This document shows, one piece after another, positions 53,830-62,838 of a DNA stretch of 64,000 bases. The translations under genes were made by a program, and so were the position numbers. Below the pieces are notes generated by a model that had not been told where the DNA came from, did not search any database, and saw only the letters and a list, made by a program, of their open reading frames with translations. This stretch comes from Methylopila jiangsuensis (GTDB lineage: Bacteria; Pseudomonadota; Alphaproteobacteria; Rhizobiales; Methylopilaceae): contig NZ_BSFK01000005.1 of assembly GCF_027922305.1 (NCBI RefSeq), positions 1-64,000 of the forward strand. The letters are read 5' to 3'. Within the stretch, counting starts at the first letter, position 1; each line of letters opens with the position of its first letter.

Positions 53830-56800
53830 ACTCCGCCGGAACGGGTTGCGGCTCGGGCGCCCGGCGTCGCCGCCTGAGCCTGTCGAGCAGCAGGTAGATC
53901 GCCGGCGTGGTGTAGAGCGTCAGCGCCTGGCTGACGATCAGCCCGCCGACGATGGTGACGCCGAGCGGACGGCGCAGCTCGGAGCCCGGTCCCTCGCCGA
54001 AGGCCAGCGGCAGCGCGCCCAGCAGGGCGGCGAAGGTGGTCATCAGGATGGGACGGAAGCGCACCGTCGCCGCCTCGATGATGGCGTCGCGCGGAGACAG
54101 CCCGCGATGGCGTTCGGCGTCGAGCGCGAAATCCACCAGCATGATGCCGTTCTTCTTCACCAGTCCGATCAGCAGGATCACGCCGATCAGCGCGATCACG
54201 TTCAGGTCGCCCCCGGTCGCCTGCAGCGCCAGCAGGGCGCCGAGCCCCGCCGGCGGCAGGGTGGAGAGGATGGTGATCGGGTGGACGTAACTCTCGTAGA
54301 GCACGCCCAGCACGATGTAGATCGCGAGCAGCGCGGTCAGGATCACCACCGTCTGGCTGGAGCCGGAGGAGGCGAGTTCGGCGGCGTCGCCCGCGAACTG
54401 GGCGTTGATCCCATCCGGCAGGCGCATGTCCGCCACCGCCTGCGCCACCGCCGCGTTCGCCTCGCCGGGTGCGGTTCCCGGCGCCACGTCGTAGGTGATG
54501 GTGATCGAGGGATACTGGCCCTGATGGTTGACCGCGAGGGGCGCGGTGCGGCGCGTCAGGGTGGCGACCGCCGACAGCGGAACCTGCGCGCCGTCGCTTC
54601 CGGGCACGAAGATCTTCATCACGTCGCCGGCGTCGCGGGCGGCGTCGGGCGTCGCCTCGATCACCACCCGGTACTGGTTGCGCCGGCCGTAGATCACCGA
54701 AATCTGCCGCTGGGAGAAGGCGGTGTTCAGCGCCGCGTCGATGGCGCCCATGCTGACGCCGAGGCGCGAAGCGGCGTCGCGGTCGATCTCCACCACCAGC
54801 TCCACGCCGTTCGCCTCACGGTCGGTCGCCACGTCGCGTAACGAGGGAATCGCCTGCAGGCGCTGCGCCACCCGCGGCGCGGTCTCCTGCAGCAGCGCGA
54901 GGTCCGCGCTCCACAGCGTGAACTGGAACTGGGAGCGGCCCTCGCGGGCGCCGGCGCGGATCTCCTGCTGCGCCATCAGGAACACCCGGAGACCGGGGAT
55001 CTGGCTCAGCGGCCGGCGCAGCCGCTCGATCACCTGAGCTGCGGGCGGACGCTCTCCGAGCGGCTTCAGGGCGATCTGGATGCGGCCGCTGTTGGAGGAG
55101 CCGCGGCCGCCGCCGACGGAGGGCGCGACCGATTCCACCGCCGGATCGGCTGCGATGATGTCGGCCGCCCTCAGCTGCAGCGCCGACAGAGCCTCGAACG
55201 AGATGTCCGGCGAGGCCTGGGTCATGGCCTGCAGCATGCCGACGTCGTCCTGGGGGAAGAAGCCCTTGGGCGTGACCATGTAGAGATGCGCCGACCACGC
55301 CACCGCGCCCGCCACCAGCAGCGCCATCGCCCATGGCGCCGTCATGGCGAGGCTGAGCGAACGGCCGTAGGCCGCGGCGATCCGCGCCATGATTCCCGGC
55401 TTCTCCTGCCGCTTTTCCGGCTTCAGCAGGCGGGCGCAGATCATGGGCGTGACGGTGAGCGACACCAGCGTGGAGACGGCGATCGCGAAGATCAGCGTCA
55501 TGGAGAACTCGTAGAACAGCCGGCCCGCCAGCCCCTGCAGGAACAGCAGCGGCGCGAAGGCCGCGATCAGCGACAGCGAGATCGAGATCACCGTGAAGGC
55601 GATCTCCTTTGCGCCGATCAGCGCCGCCTCATGCGGCGGATGGCCCTTCTCCATGTTGCGGGCGGCGTTCTCGATCATGACGATGGCGTCGTCGACCACG
55701 AAGCCCACCGCCACCGCCAGCGCCATCAGCGACAGGTTGTCGATGGAGAAGCCGAACGTCCACATGCCGGCGAAGGCGCCCGCCAGCGCCAGCGGCACCG
55801 TGACGCCGGCGGCGAAGGTGGCGGCGGGGCGCTTCAGGAACACGAACACCACCAGCATCACCAGCGCGATCGACAGCAGCAGCGTGAGCTGCATGTCGGC
55901 GACGCTGGCGCGGATGGTGGCGGTGCGGTCGGACAGCACGGTCACGTCCACGCCCGCGGGCATCCAGCGCGACAGGTCGGGCAGCACGGCCTTCACGCCG
56001 TCCACCGTCTTGATGACGTTGGCGTCCGGCTGTTTGGTGACGTTCACCAGCACGGCGGGCTTGCCGTTGAACCATGCGGCGGAGAGCGAGTTGCGGGCGC
56101 CTTCCGCGATCTCGGCCACGTCGCCGAGCCGGACGGTCGCGCCGTTCTGGGCGCGCAGCACGATGTCGCGATAGGCCGCCGGATCGCCGCCGAGCTCGCC
56201 GTTGAAGGCGATGGCGACCGAGCGGCGGTCGCCCTCCAGCGCGCCCACCGGCTGCAGCACGTTGGCGTCGGAGATGGCGGCGCGCACCCCGTCCAGCGAC
56301 AGGCCCATGGCGGCGAGGCGGGCCGGGTCGAGCCGCACCCGCACCGCCGGCTGCTCCGCTCCCGCCACGTTGACCTCGCCGACCCCCGCCACCTGAGAGA
56401 GGCGCTGCACCAGCACGCTGTCCGCCGCGTCGTAGATGCGGGTCGCGGGCAGCGTGTCGGACGTCAGCGCCAGCGACATCACCGGCGCGGCGGAGGGGTT
56501 GATCTTGCGGAAGGTGGGCAGGTTCGGCACGTCCGAGGGCAGGTCGGCGGCCGCCGCGTTCAGCGCCGCCTGCACGTCGCGGGCGGCGTCGTCGATGTTG
56601 CGGTCGAGGTCGAACTGCACCGCGATCCGGGTGGAGCCGAGCGACGACACCGAGGTCAGCTCGGTCACGCCCGCGATCGCGCCGAGCGACCGTTCCAGCG
56701 GCGCCGCGACCGTCGCCGCCATGGAGGCGGGGTCCGCGCCGGGCCGGCTGGCGCTGACGAAGATGACCGGGAACTCCACGTTCGGCAGGCTCGCCACCGG

Positions 56801-56926
56801 CAGGCGCAGATAGGCCGCGAAGCCCACCAGCAGCAGCGCGACCGCCAGCAGCGTGGTCCCCACCGGCCGCAGGATGAAGGGAGACGAGAACGACGTCGTC
56901 GCGCCGTCCGGCGTCCGCGCGCTCAC
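53828..56926 (-). CDS. RND efflux pump subunit 2 (MdtC/MuxC-like)
   Basis: 1032 residues, with the 12-helix HAE1 layout and two large periplasmic loops. FSSPFILRPVGTTLLAVALLL starts helix 1, and VGFVVDDAIVMIENAARNME carries the paired aspartates of the proton relay in helix 4. VKKNGIMLVDFALDAERHRG and DAIIEAATVRFRPILMTT are the typical helix 10-11 blocks. ATG overlaps the stop of the partner pump by 4 nt (ATGA), and the pair has the MdtB-MdtC style. It exports drugs or metabolites across the envelope. Confidence 0.92.
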   Translation of the reverse strand: MSARTPDGATTSFSSPFILRPVGTTLLAVALLLVGFAAYLRLPVASLPNVEFPVIFVSASRPGADPASMAATVAAPLERSLGAIAGVTELTSVSSLGSTRIAVQFDLDRNIDDAARDVQAALNAAAADLPSDVPNLPTFRKINPSAAPVMSLALTSDTLPATRIYDAADSVLVQRLSQVAGVGEVNVAGAEQPAVRVRLDPARLAAMGLSLDGVRAAISDANVLQPVGALEGDRRSVAIAFNGELGGDPAAYRDIVLRAQNGATVRLGDVAEIAEGARNSLSAAWFNGKPAVLVNVTKQPDANVIKTVDGVKAVLPDLSRWMPAGVDVTVLSDRTATIRASVADMQLTLLLSIALVMLVVFVFLKRPAATFAAGVTVPLALAGAFAGMWTFGFSIDNLSLMALAVAVGFVVDDAIVMIENAARNMEKGHPPHEAALIGAKEIAFTVISISLSLIAAFAPLLFLQGLAGRLFYEFSMTLIFAIAVSTLVSLTVTPMICARLLKPEKRQEKPGIMARIAAAYGRSLSLAMTAPWAMALLVAGAVAWSAHLYMVTPKGFFPQDDVGMLQAMTQASPDISFEALSALQLRAADIIAADPAVESVAPSVGGGRGSSNSGRIQIALKPLGERPPAAQVIERLRRPLSQIPGLRVFLMAQQEIRAGAREGRSQFQFTLWSADLALLQETAPRVAQRLQAIPSLRDVATDREANGVELVVEIDRDAASRLGVSMGAIDAALNTAFSQRQISVIYGRRNQYRVVIEATPDAARDAGDVMKIFVPGSDGAQVPLSAVATLTRRTAPLAVNHQGQYPSITITYDVAPGTAPGEANAAVAQAVADMRLPDGINAQFAGDAAELASSGSSQTVVILTALLAIYIVLGVLYESYVHPITILSTLPPAGLGALLALQATGGDLNVIALIGVILLIGLVKKNGIMLVDFALDAERHRGLSPRDAIIEAATVRFRPILMTTFAALLGALPLAFGEGPGSELRRPLGVTIVGGLIVSQALTLYTTPAIYLLLDRLRRRRRAPEPQPVPAE

Positions 56927-59900
56927 TCCGCGGGCTCCGGGGCCGGCCGGGCGCGCGCGCCCGTGGCCATCAGCCGAAGCCGCTCCATGGCCAGATAGAC
57001 CACCGGCGTGGTGTAGAGCGTGAGCAGCTGGCTCAGCAGCAGGCCGCCGATGATGGTGACGCCGAGCGGCACGCGCAGCTCCGCGCCGGGGCCGGTGGCG
57101 AGCGCCAGCGGCAGGGCGCCGAGCAGGGCGGCGAGGGTCGTCATCATGATCGGCCGGAAGCGCAGCGCGGCCGCTTCGACGATGGAGGCCTCCGGCGACA
57201 GCCCGCGCGTGCGCTCCGCGTCCAGCGCGAAGTCGATCATCATGATGGCGTTCTTCTTCACGATGCCCATCAGCAGGATGACGCCGATCAGCGCCACGAT
57301 CGACAGCTCCAGCCCGAACAGCTCCAGCGCGATCAGCGCGCCGACGCCGGCGGAGGGCAGGGTGGAGAGGATGGTCAGCGGATGGATGAAGCTCTCGTAG
57401 AGCACGCCCAGCACGATGTAGATCGCGATCACCGCCGCCAGCACCAGCCAGGGCTGGCCGGCGAGCGACTGGGCGAACTCCGCCGCGTCGCCCGAGAAGG
57501 CGCCGACGATGGAGGAGGGCAGGGCGAGCTCCGCCTCGGCTTCCGCGATCGCCGCCACCGCGTCGCTGAGCGAGGCGTCCTCCGCGAGATCGAAGGACAG
57601 GGTGACCGCCGGAAACTGCTCCTGGTTCGAGACCACCAGATCGGCGGGCTCCAGCGTCACCCGCGCCACCGCCGCCAGCGGCACGGCGACGCCCTCGCTC
57701 GACGTGACGTAGAGCTTCCCGATCGCCGCCGGGTCCTTCTGCTGGGACGGGGCGGCCTCCAGAATGACGCGGTACTGGTTGGACTGGCCGTAGATGGTGG
57801 AGATCTGCCGCTGGCCGAAGGCGTCGTTCAGCGCGTCCGCCACCGCCTGCGCGGTCACGCCGAGCCGTCCCGCCTCCAGCCGGTCGATGGCGACGCGGGC
57901 CTGCAGCCCGCCGGGCCTTGCGTCGGAGCCCACGTTGCCCAGCACGGGGGAGGCCTGCAGCCTCTCCACGAGCCGGCTGGCCGACCGCGCCAGCTCCACG
58001 GCGTTGGAGTCGGTGAGCGTGTACTGGTAGCGGCCGCGGGAGGCGCGGGCGCTGATCTGCAGCTCCTGCGCGGCCTGGAACGCCACCGAGACGCCGGGGA
58101 TGGGCGCGACCGCCTGTTGCAGCCGCGCGATGACGGCGTTCGCGTCCGCGGCGCGCTGGTCATGGGGCTTGAGCACGATCGACAGCCGGCCGGCGTTGGG
58201 GGTCGGCGTCTGCTCGCCGACGCCGAGCACCGAGACGACGGACCGCACGTCCGCGTCCTCCTGAACGGCGGCGGTCACCTGCGCGTCGAGCCGCTTCAGC
58301 TCCTCGAAAGAAACGTCCTGCGCCGCCTCCACCGTCGCGGTGACGAGGCCCACGTCCTGCTCGGGCATGAAGCCCTTGGGCGCGATCACGTAGAGCCAGC
58401 CGGTGGCGATCAGGGTCGCGAGCGTCAGGGCGAGCGTCAGGCCCTTGTGGCGCAGCACGGCGAGCAGGCTGCGGCGGTAGCCGTCCACCAGACCGTCGGT
58501 GGCGCGCTCCGCGGCGCGGGCGAGCGGCGAGGGCTTCGCGTCCGCCCGCGGCGCTTTCAGGAGTTTGGCGCACATCATCGGGGTGAGCGTGAGCGAGATC
58601 ACCATCGACACCACCACCGCGATGGCGAGCGTGGCCGCGAACTCCCGGAACAGGCGGCCGATCAGCCCGCCCATGAACAGCAGCGGGATGAACACCGCCA
58701 CCAGCGAGGCGGTGAGCGAGACGATGGTGAAGCCGATCTCCCGCGCGCCGTCATACGCGGCCTTCAGCGGCGAGGCGCCCTCCTCGATGTGGCGGGCCAC
58801 GTTCTCGATCATGACGATGGCGTCGTCGACCACGAAGCCCGCGCCCACCACCAGCGCCATCAGCGACAGGTTGTCGAGCGAGAAGCCCATGGCCCACATC
58901 ACCGCGAAGCTCGCGATCAGCGACAGCGGCAGCGCGACGCCCGCGATCAGCGTGGCGCGCAGCGTGCGCAGGAACAGCAGCACCACCAGCACGATCAGCC
59001 CGACGGACAGCGCCAGCGTGATCTCCACCTCGTGGATCGAGGCGCGGATGGTGTCGGTGCGGTCGTCGACCACATGCAGGTCCACGCCGGCCGGCATGGC
59101 GCGCTGGAGCGCGGGCAGCGCCCGGCGCAGGGATTCCACCGTCTCCACGGTGTTGGCGCCCGGCTGGCGCAGCACCTCGACCACGATGGCGGGGCGGCCG
59201 TTGAAGCTCGCCGCCACGTTGTTGTCCTCGAGCCCGTCCGTCACCTCCGCCACGTCCCGCAGCCGCACCGGCGAGCCCTCGCGCATGGCGACGATCAGGT
59301 CGCGATAGACCTCCACATGCTCGATCTGGTCGTTGGCGGAGATGGTGAAGGCCTGCGCCGGGCCGTTGACGGAGCCCTTGGGACCGGAGGTGTTGGCGCC
59401 GGTGACGGCGGAGCGCAGCGTCTCCAGCGTGAGGCCGTAGGAGGCGAGGCGGGCGATGTCGGCCTGGATGCGGATCGCGGGCTTCACGCCGCCGCCGATG
59501 GCGACCCGGCCCACGCCCGCCACCTCCGCCAGCCTCTGGGCCACCAGCGTGTCGGCGAGGTCCGACACCTCCCGCATGGGCAGCGTCTCGGAGGTGAGCG
59601 CGAGGGAGAGCACCGGCGTGTTGGCCGGGTTCACCTTCGAGAACACCGGCGGATAGGGCAGGTTGCGGGGCAGCGTGGAGTTGGCGGCGTTGATCGCGGC
59701 CTGCACGTCCTGCGCCGCGCCGTCGATGTCCCGGTCCAGATCGAACCTGAGCGTGATCTGGCTGCGGCCGAAGGAGCTGGTGGAGGTCATGGCCTCCAGC
59801 GACGGGATCTGCCCGAGCTGGCGCTCCAGCGGCGCCGTCACCAGCGACGACATGGTCTGGGGATTGGCGCCCGGCAGGCGGGTCGAGACCTGGATGGTGG

Positions 59901-60027
59901 GGAAGTCCACCTGCGGCAGCGACGACACCGGCAGGCGCGAATAGCCGAGCAGGCCCGCCAGCAGCACGGCGATGGCGAGCAGGGTGGTCGCGACCGGCCG
60001 GGCGATGAAGGGCGCGGAGACGCTCAT
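56923..60027 (-). CDS. RND efflux pump subunit 1 (MdtB/MuxB-like)
   Basis: 1034 residues from ATG 60027 (MSVSAPFIARPVATTLLAIA). The longer frame to 61545 lies across the adaptor gene and is rejected. VGAGFVVDDAIVMIENVARHIEEG holds the proton-relay aspartates and VKKNAIMMIDFALDAERTRG and AAALRFRPIMMTTLAALLG follow. It shares a TGATG junction with the adaptor gene. Together with the next gene it probably forms a mixed trimer, as MdtB and MdtC do. Confidence 0.93.
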   Translation of the reverse strand: MSVSAPFIARPVATTLLAIAVLLAGLLGYSRLPVSSLPQVDFPTIQVSTRLPGANPQTMSSLVTAPLERQLGQIPSLEAMTSTSSFGRSQITLRFDLDRDIDGAAQDVQAAINAANSTLPRNLPYPPVFSKVNPANTPVLSLALTSETLPMREVSDLADTLVAQRLAEVAGVGRVAIGGGVKPAIRIQADIARLASYGLTLETLRSAVTGANTSGPKGSVNGPAQAFTISANDQIEHVEVYRDLIVAMREGSPVRLRDVAEVTDGLEDNNVAASFNGRPAIVVEVLRQPGANTVETVESLRRALPALQRAMPAGVDLHVVDDRTDTIRASIHEVEITLALSVGLIVLVVLLFLRTLRATLIAGVALPLSLIASFAVMWAMGFSLDNLSLMALVVGAGFVVDDAIVMIENVARHIEEGASPLKAAYDGAREIGFTIVSLTASLVAVFIPLLFMGGLIGRLFREFAATLAIAVVVSMVISLTLTPMMCAKLLKAPRADAKPSPLARAAERATDGLVDGYRRSLLAVLRHKGLTLALTLATLIATGWLYVIAPKGFMPEQDVGLVTATVEAAQDVSFEELKRLDAQVTAAVQEDADVRSVVSVLGVGEQTPTPNAGRLSIVLKPHDQRAADANAVIARLQQAVAPIPGVSVAFQAAQELQISARASRGRYQYTLTDSNAVELARSASRLVERLQASPVLGNVGSDARPGGLQARVAIDRLEAGRLGVTAQAVADALNDAFGQRQISTIYGQSNQYRVILEAAPSQQKDPAAIGKLYVTSSEGVAVPLAAVARVTLEPADLVVSNQEQFPAVTLSFDLAEDASLSDAVAAIAEAEAELALPSSIVGAFSGDAAEFAQSLAGQPWLVLAAVIAIYIVLGVLYESFIHPLTILSTLPSAGVGALIALELFGLELSIVALIGVILLMGIVKKNAIMMIDFALDAERTRGLSPEASIVEAAALRFRPIMMTTLAALLGALPLALATGPGAELRVPLGVTIIGGLLLSQLLTLYTTPVVYLAMERLRLMATGARARPAPEPAE

Positions 60028-61220
60028 CAGGGCGTCTCCGCGGCGTCCCGGTCCTCGCCGCGGGCGCCCGCCGCGCCGACCGCCACCTTCGAGCCGTCCC
60101 GCAGCCGGGTGAAGCCGGTGACGACCACCTGATCGTCGGCCTCGACGCCCTTTGCGATCACCGCGAGCGCGGCGGTCTGGCGCGCCACCTCCACCGGGCG
60201 CTGGCGCGCCGTGCGGTCCTTGTCGATCACGAACACGAACGGCCCGTCCGGCCCCTGCTGCACGGCGGGGCCGGGCACGGTGACGGCGTCCTTCAGCGTG
60301 TCGACGGTCAGCCGCACGGTGGTGAACTGGCCCGGCCACAGCGTCAGCGCCGCGTTGGGGAAGGTCGCCTTCAGCTTCACCGTGCCGGTGGTCTGGTCGA
60401 CCTGGTTGTCGATCACCTCCAGCGCGCCCTCGTCCAGCGCGGTGGCGCCGTCGGGGGCGAGGGCGACGGCGGGCGCGCCGCCGCGCGTCAGCGCCTGCGT
60501 CACCGCGGCGATGTTCTGCTGCGGCAGGGTGAAGGTGGCCGAGATCGGCTGAAGCTGGGCGATGGAGACGATGCCGGTGGCGTCGCCGGCGGAGACGTAG
60601 TTGCCGGGGTCCACGAGGCGCACGCCGGCGCGGCCGGAGATCGGCGCCCGCACCACCGTGCGGTCGAGCGTGGTCTTGGATTGCGCCACGAGCGCCTGCT
60701 GGTAGCGCAGCTGCGCCTCGAACTGGGCCACCTGCGCCTTGGCGGTCTCCGCCTGCTGTTGCGAGCCGTAGTCGTTCTTGGCGAGGCGGGCGTAGCGGTC
60801 GTAGTCGCGCCGGGCGTTGGCGAGCTGGGCGTCCACCTGCGCCGTCTGGGCCACGGCCTGGTCGTACTGGGCCTGATAGGTGGCGGGGTCGATGCGGGCC
60901 AGCACGTCGCCGGCCTTCACGTCCTGCCCCTCGCGGTAGGTCACCTCCAGCAGCACGCCCTCGACCTGGGCCCGCACGAGCGCGGCGTTGGGCGACTGGA
61001 ACGACCCCACGCCGTCGAGCGTCACCGGCACGTCCTGCCGTTTCGCCGCCTCTGCGATCACCGGGATGGGCTGGTCGCCGAAGCCGCCGCGCCGGCCGCC
61101 GCCGCGCACCTCCCGCCGCTGCTCGCCGTCGCCGCCGAGCCAGCCGGTCAGCGTCGGCCAGTAGACGTAAACCGCGACGCCGAGCGCCGCGGCGAGGATG
61201 AGAAGCAGGAGGCGTTTCAT
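60027..61220 (-). CDS. RND efflux periplasmic adaptor (MdtA-like membrane fusion protein)
   Basis: 397 residues. A single N-terminal membrane anchor (LLLLILAAALGVAVYVYWP), a Gly/Arg-rich stretch, then a barrel-sandwich hybrid (VEGVLLEVTYREGQDVKAGDVLARID), an alpha hairpin (about 95-160), and beta-barrel and membrane-proximal domains (RAPISGRAGVRLVDPGNYV). It links the RND pump to the outer-membrane factor. It overlaps the outer-membrane gene by 4 nt and the pump gene by 1 nt. Confidence 0.93.
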   Translation of the reverse strand: MKRLLLLILAAALGVAVYVYWPTLTGWLGGDGEQRREVRGGGRRGGFGDQPIPVIAEAAKRQDVPVTLDGVGSFQSPNAALVRAQVEGVLLEVTYREGQDVKAGDVLARIDPATYQAQYDQAVAQTAQVDAQLANARRDYDRYARLAKNDYGSQQQAETAKAQVAQFEAQLRYQQALVAQSKTTLDRTVVRAPISGRAGVRLVDPGNYVSAGDATGIVSIAQLQPISATFTLPQQNIAAVTQALTRGGAPAVALAPDGATALDEGALEVIDNQVDQTTGTVKLKATFPNAALTLWPGQFTTVRLTVDTLKDAVTVPGPAVQQGPDGPFVFVIDKDRTARQRPVEVARQTAALAVIAKGVEADDQVVVTGFTRLRDGSKVAVGAAGARGEDRDAAETP

Positions 61221-62695
61221 CGCGCAGCCCCGTCGGCCGGAGTCGCGGCGGGCGCAAGCACGAGCCTGTCGCCGCCTGCCGGGCGCCCCGATGCGGCCCA
61301 GCCGCCGCCCAGCGCCTCGAACAGGGAGACCGCGGCCTGGAAGCGGGCGAGGCGCACGTTGACCAGATTGTCCTGCGCGCTGAACAGCGTCTGCTGGGTC
61401 GCGAGCACGGTGGTGACGTCGACCGCGCCTTCGCGCAGCTGCGCCTGTGCGATGTCGTAGGCCTCGCGGGCGCTGCGCACGGCGGCGCCCTGCAGCCGCT
61501 CCTGCTCGGCGGTCTTGCGCATCGCGACCAGCGCGTTCTCCACATCGACGAAAGACTGCACGGCGGCCCTGCGGTAGGTCATCAGCGCCTCGCGGTGCTG
61601 CCCCTTCGTGAGGTCGAGCTGGCCGGGAAGGGCGGTGTTCAGCAGCGGCTGGCTCAGCCCCGCCCCGAGCGAATAGAAGCCGGACTGGGAGCCGAACAGC
61701 GTGCGCAGCGCCACGTTCTCGAAGCCGCCCTGAGCCGTGAGGTCGATGGTCGGGAAAAAGGCGGCGCGGGCGGCGGTGACGTCGTAGTCGGCGGCGGCGA
61801 GATCGGCCTCGGCCTGGCGCACGTCCGGACGCCGCGTCAGCACCTCGGCGGGCACGCCGGGCGCCACCTTCGGGGTGCGCAGGTTCGCGAGCCGGCCGCC
61901 CTTCACGTCGAGCCGCACCGGAGGCCGGCCCAGCAGCAGCGCGAGCGCGGTCTCGTTGGTGCGGATCTCCTGCTCGATCTGCGGGATCGTCGCCTTCTGC
62001 TGGTCCAGCACGCTGCGCTGCTGGGCGCGGTCGAGCGCGTTGGCGGTGCCCACGTCGAGCCGCGCCTGAATGGCGTCGAGCACCTTCTGGGCGCTCGCCA
62101 CGTTGCCGCGGGCGATGGCGAGCTGCTCCTGGGAGGCGAGCAGGGCGAAATAGGTGTTGGCGACGCTGGTGACGACGCCGAGCGCCACCACCTCCTCCGC
62201 GAAGCGGGCGGAGACCGCGGAGGCCCGCGCCGAATTGAGCGTCGCCCGGTTCTTGCCCCAGAAGTCGAGCTCATAGCTCGCGGCGAGCGCGGTCTGGAAG
62301 CCGCCGACGACCCGGGTGCTTCCCGCCGAACGCTGCAGCTGGGTGTCGCCCGAGCCGGTGATCAGCGGAATGAGCGCCGCGCCGTTCACGCGCACCTGCG
62401 CGTCCGCCTGCTCGATCCGCGCCTTGGCGGCGCCGATGTCCTGGTTTTCCCGTTCCGCCGCGACGATGAGCGTCGTCAGCTCGGATGAGCCGAAGCCCCG
62501 CCACCAGTCCGGCGCGGGCCAGACCGCTTTGGTGGGGCCGCCGTCCTTCCAGCCGGCGGGCGCGTCGATGCCCAGCGCCGGGCGCCGCCAGTCGCCCGCG
62601 CAGCCCGCCAGAGCCAGCGCGCCCACAAGCGCCACGCCGAGTTTCGGAAAAACGCAAGGGTGTCGCAAATGCCGGTCTCGTTTGGGACGCTTCAC
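61217..62695 (-). CDS. Outer-membrane efflux lipoprotein, NodT family
   Basis: 492 residues. Signal peptide and lipobox LAGC near residue 32 (VALVGALALAGCAGDW), then WRGFGSSELTTLIVAAERENQDIGAAKARIEQA and paired OEP repeats (SYELDFWGKNRATLNSARAS, LGAGLSQPLLNTALPG). NodT/OprM-type trimeric channel. It is first in the operon, upstream of the adaptor and two pumps, and completes an MdtABC-like tripartite system with its own outer-membrane factor. Confidence 0.92.
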   Translation of the reverse strand: MKRPKRDRHLRHPCVFPKLGVALVGALALAGCAGDWRRPALGIDAPAGWKDGGPTKAVWPAPDWWRGFGSSELTTLIVAAERENQDIGAAKARIEQADAQVRVNGAALIPLITGSGDTQLQRSAGSTRVVGGFQTALAASYELDFWGKNRATLNSARASAVSARFAEEVVALGVVTSVANTYFALLASQEQLAIARGNVASAQKVLDAIQARLDVGTANALDRAQQRSVLDQQKATIPQIEQEIRTNETALALLLGRPPVRLDVKGGRLANLRTPKVAPGVPAEVLTRRPDVRQAEADLAAADYDVTAARAAFFPTIDLTAQGGFENVALRTLFGSQSGFYSLGAGLSQPLLNTALPGQLDLTKGQHREALMTYRRAAVQSFVDVENALVAMRKTAEQERLQGAAVRSAREAYDIAQAQLREGAVDVTTVLATQQTLFSAQDNLVNVRLARFQAAVSLFEALGGGWAASGRPAGGDRLVLAPAATPADGAAR

Positions 62696-62838
62696 GCCGT
62701 CCGTTCTGCCACAGAGACGACCGCGTGACAGTCGCGTTCCGGAGACAGGCGCGGTCGTTCGTCGGCGCTTACACGGCGGCCGCGCGCGCTCCCTTCGCGC
62801 CCTCCCACGTCAAAATTGCGGCGCAGCGGGCCAAGGGG

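Noticed and set aside
60028..61545. 5' extension of the RND1 frame to 61545
   Set aside because: It runs through the adaptor gene, whose motifs are clear, in another frame. The ATG at 60027 has the typical RND start and a 1-nt overlap with the adaptor stop.
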